Shown here piece after piece: positions 39,349 through 52,480 of a stretch of 64,000 nucleotides of DNA. Below the pieces are notes generated by a model, which saw nothing but the letters and a program-made list of their open reading frames with translations, had not been told where the DNA came from and made no database searches. The stretch is from NCBI GenBank assembly GCA_028023455.1, contig JAQFVV010006199.1, positions 1,612,001-1,676,000 of the forward strand, in the 5' to 3' direction. This DNA comes from Epiperipatus broadwayi. Its lineage: Eukaryota; Onychophora; Udeonychophora; Euonychophora; Peripatidae. The stretch's first letter is position 1. Each line of letters starts with the position of its first letter. A program made the translations under genes and the position numbers.

Positions 39349-39575
39349 AAATTTAAATAGAAGGGATTTATGACCCTAAGCACATGTGCTATAATGTTTG
39401 TTATAATAGCTCAACAATGTCTTGTTGAGTAATGAGGATATACCCAAAATAGAGACTTCTATCTTGTACTTTGATTAGAGAGCATTCTCAGTACTCAAAA
39501 GACATTGTTGAACTATTATAACAAACATTACAGCATTTATGCTTAGGGTGTAAATCCTTTCTGTTTAAATTAAAT
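39349..39575. mobile_element. Palindromic MITE (arms about 80 bp)
   Basis: The left arm (ATTTAAATAGAAGGGATTTA to TGTCTTGTTGAGTA, ending 39432) is the inverted complement of the right arm (TACTCAAAAGACATTGTTGA to CTTTCTGTTTAAAT). The core AATGTTTGTTATAATAG is identical in both. The loop of about 65 bp has no coding content. The arms share no sequence with the MITE at 26267 or the fold-back pair at 15.4/20.6 kb, so this is a separate family. The exact ends are blurred by A+T-rich flanks. Confidence 0.9.
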
Positions 39576-39579
39576 AAGT

Positions 39580-42500
39580 ATTACAATATTTTTTAAAAAA
39601 AATAGAAAATAATAGCCATAATTTTTTAAAAAATGGAGAAAAACTATTTACATTTAGACTACAAGTGAAATATGAGATAGCCCTAAATCTGAAAAAAGAA
39701 GCATAAAATATATGCTATGCAAAAACAATTTCAAAGTAATTTAATTTTTTCAAAATACAGACATAGTTATGAAGATATTGAAGTGGATACCTGTTCAATT
39801 AAAAAAATTCTATGAGATTGAGACATATAAAAATTTATACCAATATCACATACAAGACGTAGCTGTTGAGGGTTATGTAATGAGTGAAATAAAAGACAAT
39901 ACTAATTATAAAGTTAATTACTATAGGAAAATCTTTAAAATAATTGAATACTGTGTATATATTTTCAAATCAATCTTTTATCACTTAAATTTATATATAC
40001 ATTTACTTTATAAATTTAGATTTGATAGATCAATTAATTAAAATTCTAATATTGTATTCTAATTGTACATTTTATGATTGTTAATTAATTCATCAATGGA
40101 TTTGTTTCTGAAGATAGATAATAAGATACCCTCCTACACCATGGGTTTTTAAACACTGTTGTATATAATCATTAAAGATATTCTATTCATTACCATTTTT
40201 AATGGCATTAAACTTTGTCAATATCATTGGCTTGCAGATTAAATACTATAGTTTTTAATGTTTTTTTGTATATCAGTAGCAAATTCTGAAAAAAAAAACC
40301 AAAACAAGTAATATAATGTTTATGTATACACCTAAATCAAGTAGTATGTTACTGAATTTTGAATATATATTTATAATGAAAACTTATCTTTAAAAAAAAC
40401 TATTTGTTTTTATTGATTTAATTCATGTATCCACAATTAGGGATCACTGTCTCTAGTACTTAAGTCCTATTAACAACAAAAAAGCTTGTATCTCTTGCAC
40501 TCTTCTCACTTTTGAGTTTCTTCTACTACTTATGTAATATCTTTTTTTTTTAAGATTTTATGTTCGACAGATAAATATTCAACTCTCTCCTCTTATCTCT
40601 CATCAACCATATATATCTACAGGAAAATTTCTTAACTCATTTTAATCTAATATTTTTGGCATCAGAAATATCTGTCTTTTCCCCAAATAACAAAAAAATT
40701 CTTTAATGTTATCATATAGCATTTTATACTTTATATTTTTTTGTTACTCTATATACTTTTTGTTCTTATAAGTAATGTATTTTTTTATTTATTTTATATA
40801 AATGAATTTTATTTATTTCCTAATCAACTTATATGACACTTTTCTCCTTCTTCATAATTATGACCTTGAAATATATTCTCTATACATCAATCATATTTTT
40901 ATATAAATATGTAAAATAAATTTTTTATTTATTAATTTTGCATACTGTACAACTTTTTTGATTTAACATGTTTATTTTTTTTTCTCAAAACACAATTAAT
41001 TCCAGTATATTAATTAGTGATCTATTTTAAATTGTCTATTAGCCTTCTGGACATTTATAATTTGGTTAAATTTTTTTTTCATAATGGGAGTTTTACTGCT
41101 TATCATATTTTGTGTATTTATTTATTCATTTTAATTCTACTTAAAAAATTCTGAATTTTCTAGCCAATACAATGCACTTTATTTCCAATGTTAATGTAAT
41201 ATATCATCACTCCTTTCCAAATTATATTATACACCTCATATTTGTTATATGAAAACATGAGAAATTTTTAATAATTTGTATTTTAATCTTATCACTTTTT
41301 TCTTAATTTCTAATTATTAATAAAATACCTCTACTCATTCACTGCTTCAGTGCCAATATGGTTTTATATTTTTTACAATTATTTTAGACATTTTTTAATT
41401 CATTTTAACTTTCGTATTTATTATTTTTGCATACTTCTATAATAATAACTCCATATTTTTTACAGAAATTTGCCAAAAATATCTTATAAAGATGTATCAT
41501 ATTATGCGGTTTGTTAATTTTTACTATGAGAACTCCCATTTCTACATCTAGTTATTCTTTCTCAACTTCCAGTATTTTTAGAAACAAAATTAAAAAAATA
41601 TGGGTGACAATATTATCATCTAATGTCCATTAATTTATTTAATATAAATATAGATGGGAATTAAATATTGAAAAATAATAGAAACTAATAGAAGTATGAT
41701 ATTTTATTTTAGTATTATCATGATTTTCTCATATGTATCATTTCCACTGATTTTTCTACTTAAGTATAAAATGTGGGTCCTGTTTTATCATAGTAATTTC
41801 TTACTTAATGATAGGCATGATATACAAAATTACATAAGTATCTGCAGGCATTACATATGTTATTATTTTTTATTTCTATTAACTTATTGCCTATACTTTG
41901 AGATGAAGAGCCTATACATATTAGATTCATGACATGTTTAATGAAATTTATTCATATAAATCGACACAGTGCAATTACTATACAGAAATGAAAACAGAAT
42001 TGTGCAATTTTTTTAATATAAATTTAACAAATGATGAAAATATCTGTCTTTTTTTTGTCAAGTAAGTAATGCTAAAACAATTTGCTTTGACTAGTAAATT
42101 TTGTTTGAATATTTTCTTTTTTAATGCTTAAATATCCTATTTGTTGTTGATATTAACTTTTATCTTGGACTAACTCAGCTTATCTAAAATAAATTCTGAT
42201 TTATTTATTTTTTTATAATTTTTCTGCTACTTAAAAGTATCCACTCTCAGCTTAAGTAATGATTATTTGATTATTAAATGTTGATAGATTTTAATTTCTC
42301 ATTGCATTACTTGAATGATGGATTCAAGAGCTAAAGATTTCTGGCACTTTTGTACTTAAACGTCAGACATCACATGGTATTTCAAGTAATTAATTATTCA
42401 ATTACAATTATTGTTTTAGCATGATCATTTATAAATATAATATGTAAATATTTATACTGTACATTCATTCAAGTATTTTAATTTTCAACCAAAAATAGTA

Positions 42501-43380
42501 TACAACTTGTGTTTCAGTTTTTAACAATGTTTATATTTTTCTTTCTGCATTTTCATATTTTAAATGTAATTTTCATATAAAAAGATTTATTAATATTCAT
42601 TATTATGTTTTAAGTATTAAAGCTGTATTAAGAAATAGCTATCAATTATAACATTGAGAGATACTAAATAATATTTTTTACATTAATTATAAATCTTTAA
42701 TAATATTTCTTGGAATATATTCTATTAGATTCAATAGAAGTTGCATTGCTGTTTTAAAAAAAATGTTTTAATTAAAATATCAGTTAATTTGAATCTGTGC
42801 CAAAAATAAATTCGTAATAAATGAGGAAATATTATCAATTAGAAGTAAATTGCGAAAATTTTCAAAATAAATTATTTGTAGAGGACTTTTTATGCATATG
42901 CTTGAATTTTCTTTTTTAAATATATATATATATGTTTTCATTAAAAAAAAAAAAATCATGATATACGTATTTGTAATTCAAATGCATTTGTTTATTTGGA
43001 TGCTTTCTTATTACTAAGTAATTCCTTTACTCACTTACTGAAAGTTAAATTATTCGTCAAGCATCAATGTGATTAGGCTGAACTTACAAACCCAACAATT
43101 CCATGATTAAAGGACTAATCTGAATTTTGTTTTTACTTTTCTCAACTGATAATTGATCTAAGAATTCTAAACTTTTAATTCTTTTAATTCATTATATGTC
43201 TAGATTAGAATCCCAGTCAGCCTAATATATTTGACAAAATCAACAATTCCTATTTATTTTATTATGTCTGGTGAAAAAAATACTGACAAATATTTTTATT
43301 TTTACTCAGTCACATATTAAGAGATTTTTAGAACTTGACAAGGTTCTTTACCGATATATAGCAATAATAATAAATAATAG
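39580..43380. other. A+T-rich DNA, no gene recognised
   Basis: The 90-codon frame at 39769-40041 and the 78-codon frame at 41696-41932 are Ile/Tyr/Lys-rich and show no motif. I would not call either a gene. Confidence 0.5.
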
Positions 43381-43434
43381 AATGATTTGTCACATGTAAA
43401 TATGTGTAATGTTCAAATATCAAAAATGACAGTC

Positions 43435-43495
43435 TACACTTTAATCCAGGAATTTTTGCTGTTTATGCCTGTCACTCTACCATTATGCTAAATCA
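43435..43495 (-). repeat. Possible decayed tRNA-derived SINE
   Basis: The minus strand reads TTTAGCATAATGGTAGAGTG, a convincing tRNA 5' half with box A. ACAGGCATAAACAGC then falls at the anticodon arm. Box B is poor (CTGGATTAAAG). No tail or duplication was found. Confidence 0.35.
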
Positions 43496-44149
43496 AATAA
43501 AACTGCCTGTTTAGTGAGAGTTTGGTGAGAGTTTTTATTTATGTCCTGATTCAGGGAAATAATCTCACATAGATTATTGAAGACTGAATTTTTATTCTGG
43601 AATAATCATGAAAATTATGACAATAGTAATTAAATGAATGTTATTAAGAACAGTAATTATAAACAGCACATTATGTCATCAAAACCCAATTCTCAAAAGT
43701 ATAAATAAGTATAGTAGAAATTTTTTTTACTGCATTATGGAAAAAGAGGACCTCCCATCTCTTACCCAAGAATACAACTTTTGATAAATATTATTCATTA
43801 GAATAAAAACACTTTTACAAATCAGATTAAGTCATCATTGGTAAATGCTATCCATACAGTCACTAAGAGTTTTTTTTTTTTACAAAATATAGATTTGCCT
43901 ATAGTATCAATATTTTGAGAATATTTATCACAAATAGATGCAAATGAAGTTTACTAGGCATATTAGGTGACTATAGTAAAATATCTTTTCACCAAAGAAT
44001 TAAATATTTATATACAGATGTTTTTAAGCATGCCAATTTAATTGATTAACTAAATATCAGTTCATTGACAAATTTTACTTATACAAATATGGAGAAAATT
44101 ATTTACTTTCAGTAGAATTTCTAGGCATCACTTTCTTTTGCTAAAAGTT

Positions 44150-45300
44150 TAACCTTAATCCAAAACTGGTTTATGCAATAATTGATGCTAAAGTTCTCAT
44201 TCAACCTCTTTCGATACTAATACCATATCTCTAGATTTAAGTTTAATTCTGATTCTTTGTACATCCTATGCAAGAAGTTATTAGAAGATATGTCCATTTA
44301 TTTCACACATGAATATCATCTGCATGACTTAAAATATTGCTTTTTTATAAATGATCAATAAATCTTTGAAGTATTGCTATGCAAATCTGTTAAAACTTTT
44401 AATCCATACAAAATCTTTTTTTTTCTTACTATCAGAACAATATGATTAACGTGCTATGGCTTTTTATTTACTAATAAAAATAGTTAATTGATTTAACACA
44501 TAGTTTGATATATTTAAAAACCTATCCAGAAAAAGTCATATTTAAAACATTTGTTGCTCTTTTCCATTCTTCAAAACTTTATTTTCTTAACTCATTTGTT
44601 CATTTTAAAATACTTAGAATTTCAAAATAAGTTGTCGTAATATTAGGTGCTATTTTGATTTCTTGTTCTTTATTATTATATTTGTAGTTGTTGTTATTAT
44701 TTTTTCTAGAATTCTTCTACATATTTCATCATGTCAATATTCTTTTTAATAATTATTATTTTCATTTCATATTTCCAAAAGAATTGTTTTTCCAATTATA
44801 ATAAAATTATTTTTTTTCCTTATCATTTTTTAGAATTCTAGATATTCTACTTTTGAATGAATCATTTTAAATTATTTTCTCTCTTTTTTCTTCACATATG
44901 GATATGACTCAGTTGAAAATTTACTGATGAATTGCTTCTTTTTTTAAAGCAACTATTTGCACAGTTCTTAATAAATTATTCAGCTATTTTCTTATTGATA
45001 TTTAATTCTAAACTAACTTCAAGATTTATTAATACTTTAAAATGATTTAAAAGTTCTTGTTTAAATTCACTGGAGTATTTCTAAAGGCTGGGATTACTAG
45101 TTTCTAATGTTATGTTTTTTAATAGATTTTGCCTCTAGCTTTTTATTAATGTATATATTTCATCTCACCAAATAATGATCACTTTTTGTGTTGAATTGTT
45201 AATATCAATATTTGGACTTAATATTCATATTTTCTGTAAACCAAAAGAAAATTTAATTATATTGTGTCTTCATATAAATGCTTTTAGTTCGTTTTTACTT
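44150..45300 (-). pseudogene. Decayed LINE (endonuclease end and part of RT)
   Basis: On the minus strand SDHYLV near 45165 matches the conserved SDHxLV end of the LINE endonuclease. KSIKKHNIRN-like sequence further on is compatible with the linker. Near 44320, ILSHADDIHV fits the RT catalytic block (family: FADDIxL), with the Asp pair present. Between these only scattered similarity is left. The identification rests on two short motifs in the right order and spacing. Confidence 0.5.
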
Positions 45301-46489
45301 TAATTTTTTTTCAAAAAAAAGAAAGACAATATAGTGGGTCTACTACAATGAATGCTTCTATGGGAAAAAATTGTATAATAAATTATGAAATTGTAGATAT
45401 TTTTATAACATTTTGTATAATTTAAATAATTAATTTAGTTTACTTATTCTTTATTTATTCTTTAACAGTGAAAATACTGTGTCTATATATTTAATTATTC
45501 TATTGCATGATTTTAATCATGAGCCTGAAAAGCAGAGTCAGAAAGCTGATTAAAATTGCCTTCAAAAAAGAAATAGTCTCTAAACAAAAAATAATAAAAC
45601 TGTCAATGAAAACAAATGCTATAATAATTGCCATTGTCTGATATAACATATATGTATGAAGCTATTTTAAATAATTTCTGACATCTTTGTCACTTTTTAT
45701 AAGAGTTAATTTAGCTTGTTTATCTGTTTATTTGCATTTTTAGTAATGAAAGTACTTTACCCATTTTTTTAACATTCTGTTACTTATTGTTTTCCTGAAG
45801 GTTTGTGATGATGGTGTTCTAGTTGTATTTTTATATTGGACTATTTTCATCATCTAATATGTGTGTTGAATGTCTTTAGAAAAGATTAATTTTATTTAAA
45901 TATTCCAAATACATGCAACTGTTAGTAATAGCACATCAAACAGGTTAGTATATACCCCAACTGTCAGTAATATCACAGCAATGTATAATAATTTTAGCTA
46001 TGAACAGAAATGTAGAGTTAGCAAGTGATATATGAATTTTTATGATTTTTATTAGGGAAAGTGTATTTATGCTTTTTATTTTATGCTTCTAAAAGTTCAC
46101 ATTAGTTTTGCTGTGAAACAGAGTTTGAAAGTTCAGTAATATTTTTATCCAAAAAAAAAAAAAGAATATACTTTTCAGGCAACATATGTGGAACTTACTG
46201 AATATTGAATATTTAAACCACTAATGTTTGACTTTTTTTATGATATTTTTAATTAGATTAAGATAGTTTATGCTTTAAAGGTTTACTAAAATCAAATTTA
46301 CATTTACAATTCAGTGCTAAAACTTGAATATATATGACAATTAATTTTATACATATTTTTAAATTTTGCATTGTTTTTTTACTGGATTCTTATGTGATAA
46401 ATATGATTATTCCCAGAAGAACATTCATTAAATAGTTTGTTCATTAAATAATAAATAGAAATTTATATTTTGTTGGTTAATCCATTCCA

Positions 46490-46550
46490 CAAACACAGCC
46501 TACATTAAAATCACCATTCAATACAACCATTTAGATAATAAAAACAGTAC
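46490..46550 (-). pseudogene. Possible LINE endonuclease fragment (GDFN motif)
   Basis: The minus strand reads MVVLNGDFNVGCVCGMD, close to the endonuclease motif GDFNxxxG. It is about 1.3 kb from the SDHYLV motif at 45165, whereas intact elements have a few hundred bases between the two. It is therefore either a separate fragment or separated by an insertion. Confidence 0.4.
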
Positions 46551-46599
46551 ATAAGCAAAAATATATGTAAAAATGCTTCTTAAATTAATTTAAAATATT

Positions 46600-47484
46600 T
46601 AACTTTGTATAATGTATCGAGAATTAAAATAGCAACTTTTAAAAACAAAAGAATTTCCATCTTATACAAATTGAATTGTTTAAACAGTGGAATTTTTCTT
46701 CACTATTCTAGGCATTATTTACATCGTTCTTATTTTTAAAAAGATTCATAATTCAGAAATTAGATCTCTGATAGTTTTTATAACTGTCTGGCTTGGAAAT
46801 CCTTTTTTTAGTTATCTAATTCCATTGTTTTGACTTACAGCTAAAAGTATTATACAAAATATATATAGGACTAAAAAAAAGTATAACATTTTCACTGCTA
46901 AAGTTACAAATAAACAGATAATATAAATAAATTGGTAACAAATCCTTAGAAAAATTAGAAAATAAACAAACAGAAATGACTTGAAACTTATTGCATGTTG
47001 ATATGTTGCCAAAGGGATTTGCCATAACATTTGTATTAGTTTATTTAACCATTTTAGGTTCAGCATTTACAAACTGAACTTTTTACATTATGTTCGTGAA
47101 GTATAGCTCAATAGTAAGTTTTTTTCCTTCCAAACTAACTTCATTGTTTTTTATATTTTTGTTATTTCTATATTTTTGTTATTTCTAAAGATTTTTCTAA
47201 TAAAAATTAAGCTAAAAATAATGTTATTTCATCACAAACTTCATTTAAACTAAAATTCACTTTATATGAAAAATTGTATAATTTAAGATTATTTATCTAT
47301 GTTGAGTGTTTAACATTATTAATTTAAAATACATTTATTTATAGAGAGCATATGTAAGACACAGTGTAATAAGCTTTAATTTTAATGAATTGTAATACTG
47401 TAGTTTATGAAGTTATATAAGTTATTTCATTTAAAAATTTAATTAAAATGTATATCATTGGGAAAATAAATAGAATATCTTAAA

Positions 47485-47564
<80 letters not shown>

Positions 47565-48760
47565 CTATACCTAGTGATTGGAGGCTTTGAGAAGTAAAGC
47601 CAATAATTTGAATGAAAATGATTTTATGTGACTTGTTGTTTTGTGATTTGAAGCTTAATTTAACAAGAAAAGGTATATGCTGTACAATTTTCACATTACC
47701 TGAAGTGTGTGTCATAAACAAGCTTCTGGAATAAATTATATTCCTTAAAGAAGGCTTTACTCTATACAGTTTTTTTTTGCAAATTCCATAAATCTATTTC
47801 TCTCTCAGTTTTTTTTCTCTCCTTGATGAAATTTATCCACAACAATTTTACTTTTCAATTAATTTCCAGTTCTAGAAATAAATTTTTCATGTCAATTCCA
47901 TTCTTATGTGGAGTGTTTAAATGTTAATAAAATGAACTGATGGGATAGTTAGAAGTATTTTTAAAGATATGCAGATAAAACCAACCAAAATTATATAAGC
48001 ATGAAGTAGTTATTTATACATATAGGAGTGTATTATAATGAATCTTAAAAACACTAAAATAATTTGTGCTAAGAGTTGTTTTTATTGATGATAATGAATA
48101 AATTGTTACTTATTTAAATACTATGCCGAAGAACATGAGATTCATGGATGTGTGGGATCATCTTTAGAACAGATAGCATAGATATAAATAATAAATAAAA
48201 GAAATGATAATTTATATAAATATTGTGGTTAAATAAATAAAAATATTTTTTTATAGTTATTATTAGTGTTGCATATGAATTTTAAACTGTTTTTTGGTTT
48301 GATTTTCCTCCAGCTGTATTATCTCAGGTGGCCAGACTAAAAATGATAATCAAATGTTGTCTTGAAAGCCAACCTACTTCTTGTCATTCATTTAATAAAT
48401 TGTTTTTGAAGGGTGGAGTATTAATCATTTCATAGAAAAGTAATAACCACTCGAACCTTTTAAACCCCCCCCCCCCATAATAATAATAAATCTTTTATAT
48501 TAATTCTATTTTATTAAAGACATGAATAACCTAATTAAATTATATTTTATCAAACACCTGAATAATTTAATATTGAGTTATTATAATTTTTGATATCTAT
48601 ATTATACTGGAAACTGGATAATGCATATATTGATGACTCTTGTACGTATTGACTGAAAATAAATCCACATAATGTATAAAAAAAATTTTCATGTAATAAC
48701 AATCCAATTCACAGTTATTTTTTTTTTATGATTGAAATTATATGATAATAGAAGTTTATA
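46600..48760. other. A+T-rich DNA, no gene recognised
   Basis: It holds the long (TA)n tract at 47488-47563 and a C12 run at 48465-48476. Minus-strand frames of 69-88 codons near 46812-47721 are low complexity; one is largely the translated TA repeat. Confidence 0.55.
47488..47563. repeat. (TA)38 microsatellite
   Basis: An uninterrupted 76-bp TA tract, the longest pure microsatellite in the window. It is self-complementary and likely to vary in length. Confidence 0.97.
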
Positions 48761-48765
48761 TTTTT

Positions 48766-48891
48766 CAATTTTAATTTTTTTTTTCCTCATGTGTCATAGC
48801 ATCAGCCGGGAAGCGAACCCGCTAACCCGGGACAACTGCTTGTAAAGCAGCTGTCGCTGACCTCTCGACCACCAATGCTTGACAATTTTAA
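48766..48891 (-). mobile_element. SINE copy 3, with 9-bp target-site duplication
   Basis: The minus strand reads the same head as copies 1 and 2: GCATTGGTGGTCGAGAGGTC, CTGCTTTACAAGCAG, GGTTCGCTTCCCGG, then TGACACATGAGG and an A-rich tail. CAATTTTAA flanks it at 48766-48774 and 48883-48891. This copy carries an 8-bp local repeat (AACCCG...AACCCG) between the anticodon arm and box B that the others lack. The acceptor-like ends AGCATTG/TGATGCT can still pair. Confidence 0.88.
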
Positions 48892-48894
48892 ATA

Positions 48895-50500
48895 TTATTG
48901 ATACTAGTGATAATGATAAAATCGCATATTACTAATGTCACAATTTTATCTTCGTTTATACAAAATATCTGGATTATATTTCTGATTACCATACCCCAAT
49001 CGTTCTCCAGATGGTCGTATTTAACTCTCCACAAGCATTTTTATATGGGGCTTGAACTATGCCATTCCTTTTTGATTGCTCTTTTATTACAAAAGAATAT
49101 CTATGGATACACTATATCCTCAAGCAGCAACATCTCAACTTTATCCATTAACACCTAGCATTCCCTGTAGCTCATAACATGATTCCCCAATGATCGAGAG
49201 CTAACCATTCAGATATGCATTTGCAATGAAAACTGATTAAATATGAGCAGCGCAAACTTTCGAATATATTTATATATTAAAAATAATTTATATAAGTATC
49301 TTGATTGATATTTCTCCTTATGAATATTAATTCTACATAGAGATCATTACAATCCTTTAATGTGTTCATATTGCAAAGAGAATATGGGTGAACTATTTTT
49401 AAAATAAAATTTAATTATGATATAAGTTAATCCCCTGCCTTCCCAAATTTTTAGCAGCTCTTCATTCTGGATATGCACACATTTTTTATATATAATAATT
49501 TCATAAATATAAAACAAATAAAATTAAACTACTTGTAACAATAAAAATAAAACATTTTACATTCTCCCTACAATACTAGTAATCATAATAAAAATAATAA
49601 TTAAGTAAAATACTAGTAATAATAAAATAAAAATATTTTATCAAATTGAAATTATTTCTAATCAGTGTCGCCTTCTATCTACATATATAATTATAACGTC
49701 ATACTACCATATTTGATAGGATATTGGTTCATCAAAGTTAGATATTGTTTTTCATGCAGTCAGGGTATGATCATCATGAGTCTTTCATGACATCAAATAT
49801 CTTGTAGTAACTGTAACCATAAGATTGTGTGTTGATGCAACAATATTTCCATCCTTTAACTACATGCACAGTTTTTCTGACTATTTTTCTTTTTCCTTTT
49901 TTTTACTTCCAAGTCTTTAAAAATGAAAAAAATCAGTGATAGGATCAGATTTAATAGACTGGCAGTCCTTAGTTGTCTTCCTTGCTCAAGCAGCATAATC
50001 TACTGAGTTGGTTTGGAGCTGAATTTGTGAGGCCAGAAGTTTTAGTTGGCAAGATTATATGCTTAGGTAGTCCTATTCAGGGATTTTCTTATCTATCATA
50101 GAAATGGAAGACCTGGAAAATATATAAAATTGGCCTGTTTCACACAGACTGACTAGATTGTCACATATGGCAGATTTCTGATTTAAGTTATAACAATAAT
50201 AATAGTAATAATAATATTAATAATAGCCATAAATCAAGAGACAGTAGTAATACTAAAGATAAGTATTATACATCTTTTCCCCCCTAAATGTAGGTATATG
50301 AAATGTGTTAACTTTACTTGATACAAACTATTCAAAACCAAATCAGAGGACTGCACCAGTGGCTAAGGAGCTTCCAATATATAAGATCAATATGCTATCT
50401 CATCTTATAGGGGAGGGAAGGATAATAGAACAGATGGATGGATACATATATTTTTTGGAAGACAAATGACTCATTAAAAAGCGAATACATTGTGTTAAAT
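48895..50500. other. Mixed DNA, no gene recognised
   Basis: The 86-codon frame at 48898-49158 has no recognisable motif. The patches 48980-49210 and 49960-50170 are less A+T-rich than average and may be unknown repeats. A (TAA/TAG)n microsatellite lies at 50190-50226. Confidence 0.45.
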
Positions 50501-50505
50501 TTACT

Positions 50506-50738
50506 GTAAAATATAATTTAGTCTTTTCTATTCTTAGAAATCTTTATTATGCAATGAAATTATAATGATATTAAAACCTTTATTGAACAATGACATTAGT
50601 ACTCTTTTTATTAGTGCCTATGTGTAAAATATAATTTAGTCTTTTCTATTCTTAGAAATCTTTATTATGCAATGAAATTATAATGATATTAAAATCTTTT
50701 TTGAACAATGACATTAGTACTCTTTTTATTAGTGCCTT
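50506..50738. repeat. 118-bp tandem duplication, two units
   Basis: GTAAAATATAATTTAGTC begins at 50506 and again at 50624. The copies extend to TTAGTGCCT and differ by about two substitutions (for example AAACCTTTATTGAAC versus AAATCTTTTTTGAAC). The near identity points to a recent local event. Confidence 0.95.
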
Positions 50739-51189
50739 TATAATTTTAGAGCCACAGAATTCAGAGTAGAAAAGCTTGTATTCTTTGTAAGATATTATTG
50801 TCACAATATTGTTAAGAGATAGTATAGATAGTAGATTTTTGATCGAAATTTATTGGAAATAATGGTGCTGGTGTTCTAAATTCAAATGGTTTATTACTAT
50901 AAAATTTATGTACAATGCATAGCTTGACTATCACAACACAGTTTAGGAAGAAAACTCACTATAAAGGAATATGGATCCATTCAGGCTCAAAACAGTGCCA
51001 TGAGAGAAAAAAGTTCACATTACATGAGCACTTACAAGCACAGATTTTTAGATAGATTATAGATTGATATAATACAACATTAAAATAGTAATTGCATTAA
51101 AAAATAGATATTATTTCAATCACATTCACAAAAAAGTTTGTTTGTTTTTTAGAAGAATCTATTAAACACTAAAATTGATCATTTTGGAA

Positions 51190-52480
51190 TTTCAGGACTG
51201 TCATATGATAGAAGTGTGTAATTCTTTTAAGAAATGTGTTTATGAGTAAAAGGAAATGATTCTTGGGTTCACTAAAAAGAAGAATCATAACTGAATTTCT
51301 GACAATAATCTTACTATCAGAGATTTAATTATGTAGCATTTTCTATATGGCAGAATAATAGATTAAATGTGGATCTTCATAATATATGTAAAGATCTCTG
51401 AATGTGATGTACTAATACTGCAAAGAAGATACAGATATTTGCTGGTCATGAGCATTTAGAGTCTTTTTGGTGCCTTGAAAGCAGTACATGAATCTAAGAA
51501 AACAGTATCACAATCTTATTAAATCCAGCATTAAATCCAGCATTGACACTCTCTTATATGATGACAATAATATTTTGAACAATATTTTTATTATTTATTG
51601 AATAATGATACAATAATTGAGATGCCAACTTTTAATGATATATCTATCCATTTCATCTAGTTTAGTCTTGGACAGAGATATCAACATAGCGAAGTCAAAA
51701 CAGCTTTTTGAATCTTAAAATGGAAAGGCTACAGATCCTGATGAAAGTAGAAATTTAAAAATAAACAAGTGATATGTTAACTTCAAAAATAATGGAATTT
51801 TTTAGGAATGTATGGACCTATGAAGTTATGCTACCTTATTTTAAGGATGTTTTATTGTTCCAGTTTTTAAGATAAGGAGAATAAATGACACAAAGGTACT
51901 TTCAAGAATTTTGTTGAATATGTTACTTCCTGTTATAAATGAATGGTTTTCAGAGACTTAATGTGATTTTATAGAATTAAGAAGCACCAGTTTCTGTGGC
52001 CAGACATATTGCAAAAAAAATGTCAGAAACAAATGAACAATTAATTTAATTCTTTTATTGGTATGGTCAATACATTTGATTGAGTTAGATGAGTTTACAA
52101 CATTCTTTGAAATTAGTTAACCAAATTTTATCCATATTATTCAGCTTCTACATGTGGAATGAGAGGAAGTGTTACTACAGGTATAGCTGATGCATTTGAA
52201 ATAAAAGCTGGTGTTAAATAAAAATGTATACTTGCTCCAACATTGCTTTTAATTTTTATGACAGTGGTCTTGGGAGTTATTTATAGACACCTTAATAAAA
52301 CAGGAATCAAGGTTGGATTGGTGAAATTTTTAATTTGAATTGGTTAAAAGCAAAAACAAGAGTTTATTGGATTCTGGATTTACAGAATGATTGTGCTTTT
52401 TCTAAAATCCAGTTTAAAATACAATTTACAGAAATATTCTTAATGTTTTGAATGCAATGTATTGTAATAATCCAGGTTTT
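51190..52480 (+). pseudogene. Decayed LINE, RT region (5' portion of a split copy)
   Basis: Near 51460 the sequence reads FFGALKAVHESKKTVSQS in mixed frames, a block that lies before the RT fingers (family: FFxALKAVYGP). GKATDPDE near 51725 (family: GKAPGxDxIPAE) comes next, then LPYFKDVL near 51828. From 52159 the frame gives MRGSVTTGIADAFEIKAGVK, a stop, then CILAPTLLLIFMTVVL, which is the RT block GVKQGCVLAPTLFxIFxxxVL. FNLNWLKAKTRV near 52333 and LDLQNDCAF near 52375 (family: RDLxYADDCAL, two residues lost) follow. The copy breaks off after LNVLNAMYCN near 52475 and resumes at 54955. Confidence 0.82.

Noticed and set aside
39769-40041. 90-codon open frame on the plus strand as a possible gene
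   Set aside because: Ile/Tyr/Lys-rich sequence with no recognisable motif, no splice or neighbour context, and a length expected by chance at this base composition.
48775-48882. A functional tRNA gene
   Set aside because: The box A and B-like motifs are present, but the tail, target-site duplications, local 8-bp repeat and altered anticodon mark it as a SINE.
49150-49240. tRNA-like segment on the minus strand (GAATGGTTAGCTCTCG)
   Set aside because: There is only a box A-like match. Box B, a tail and a duplication are missing.
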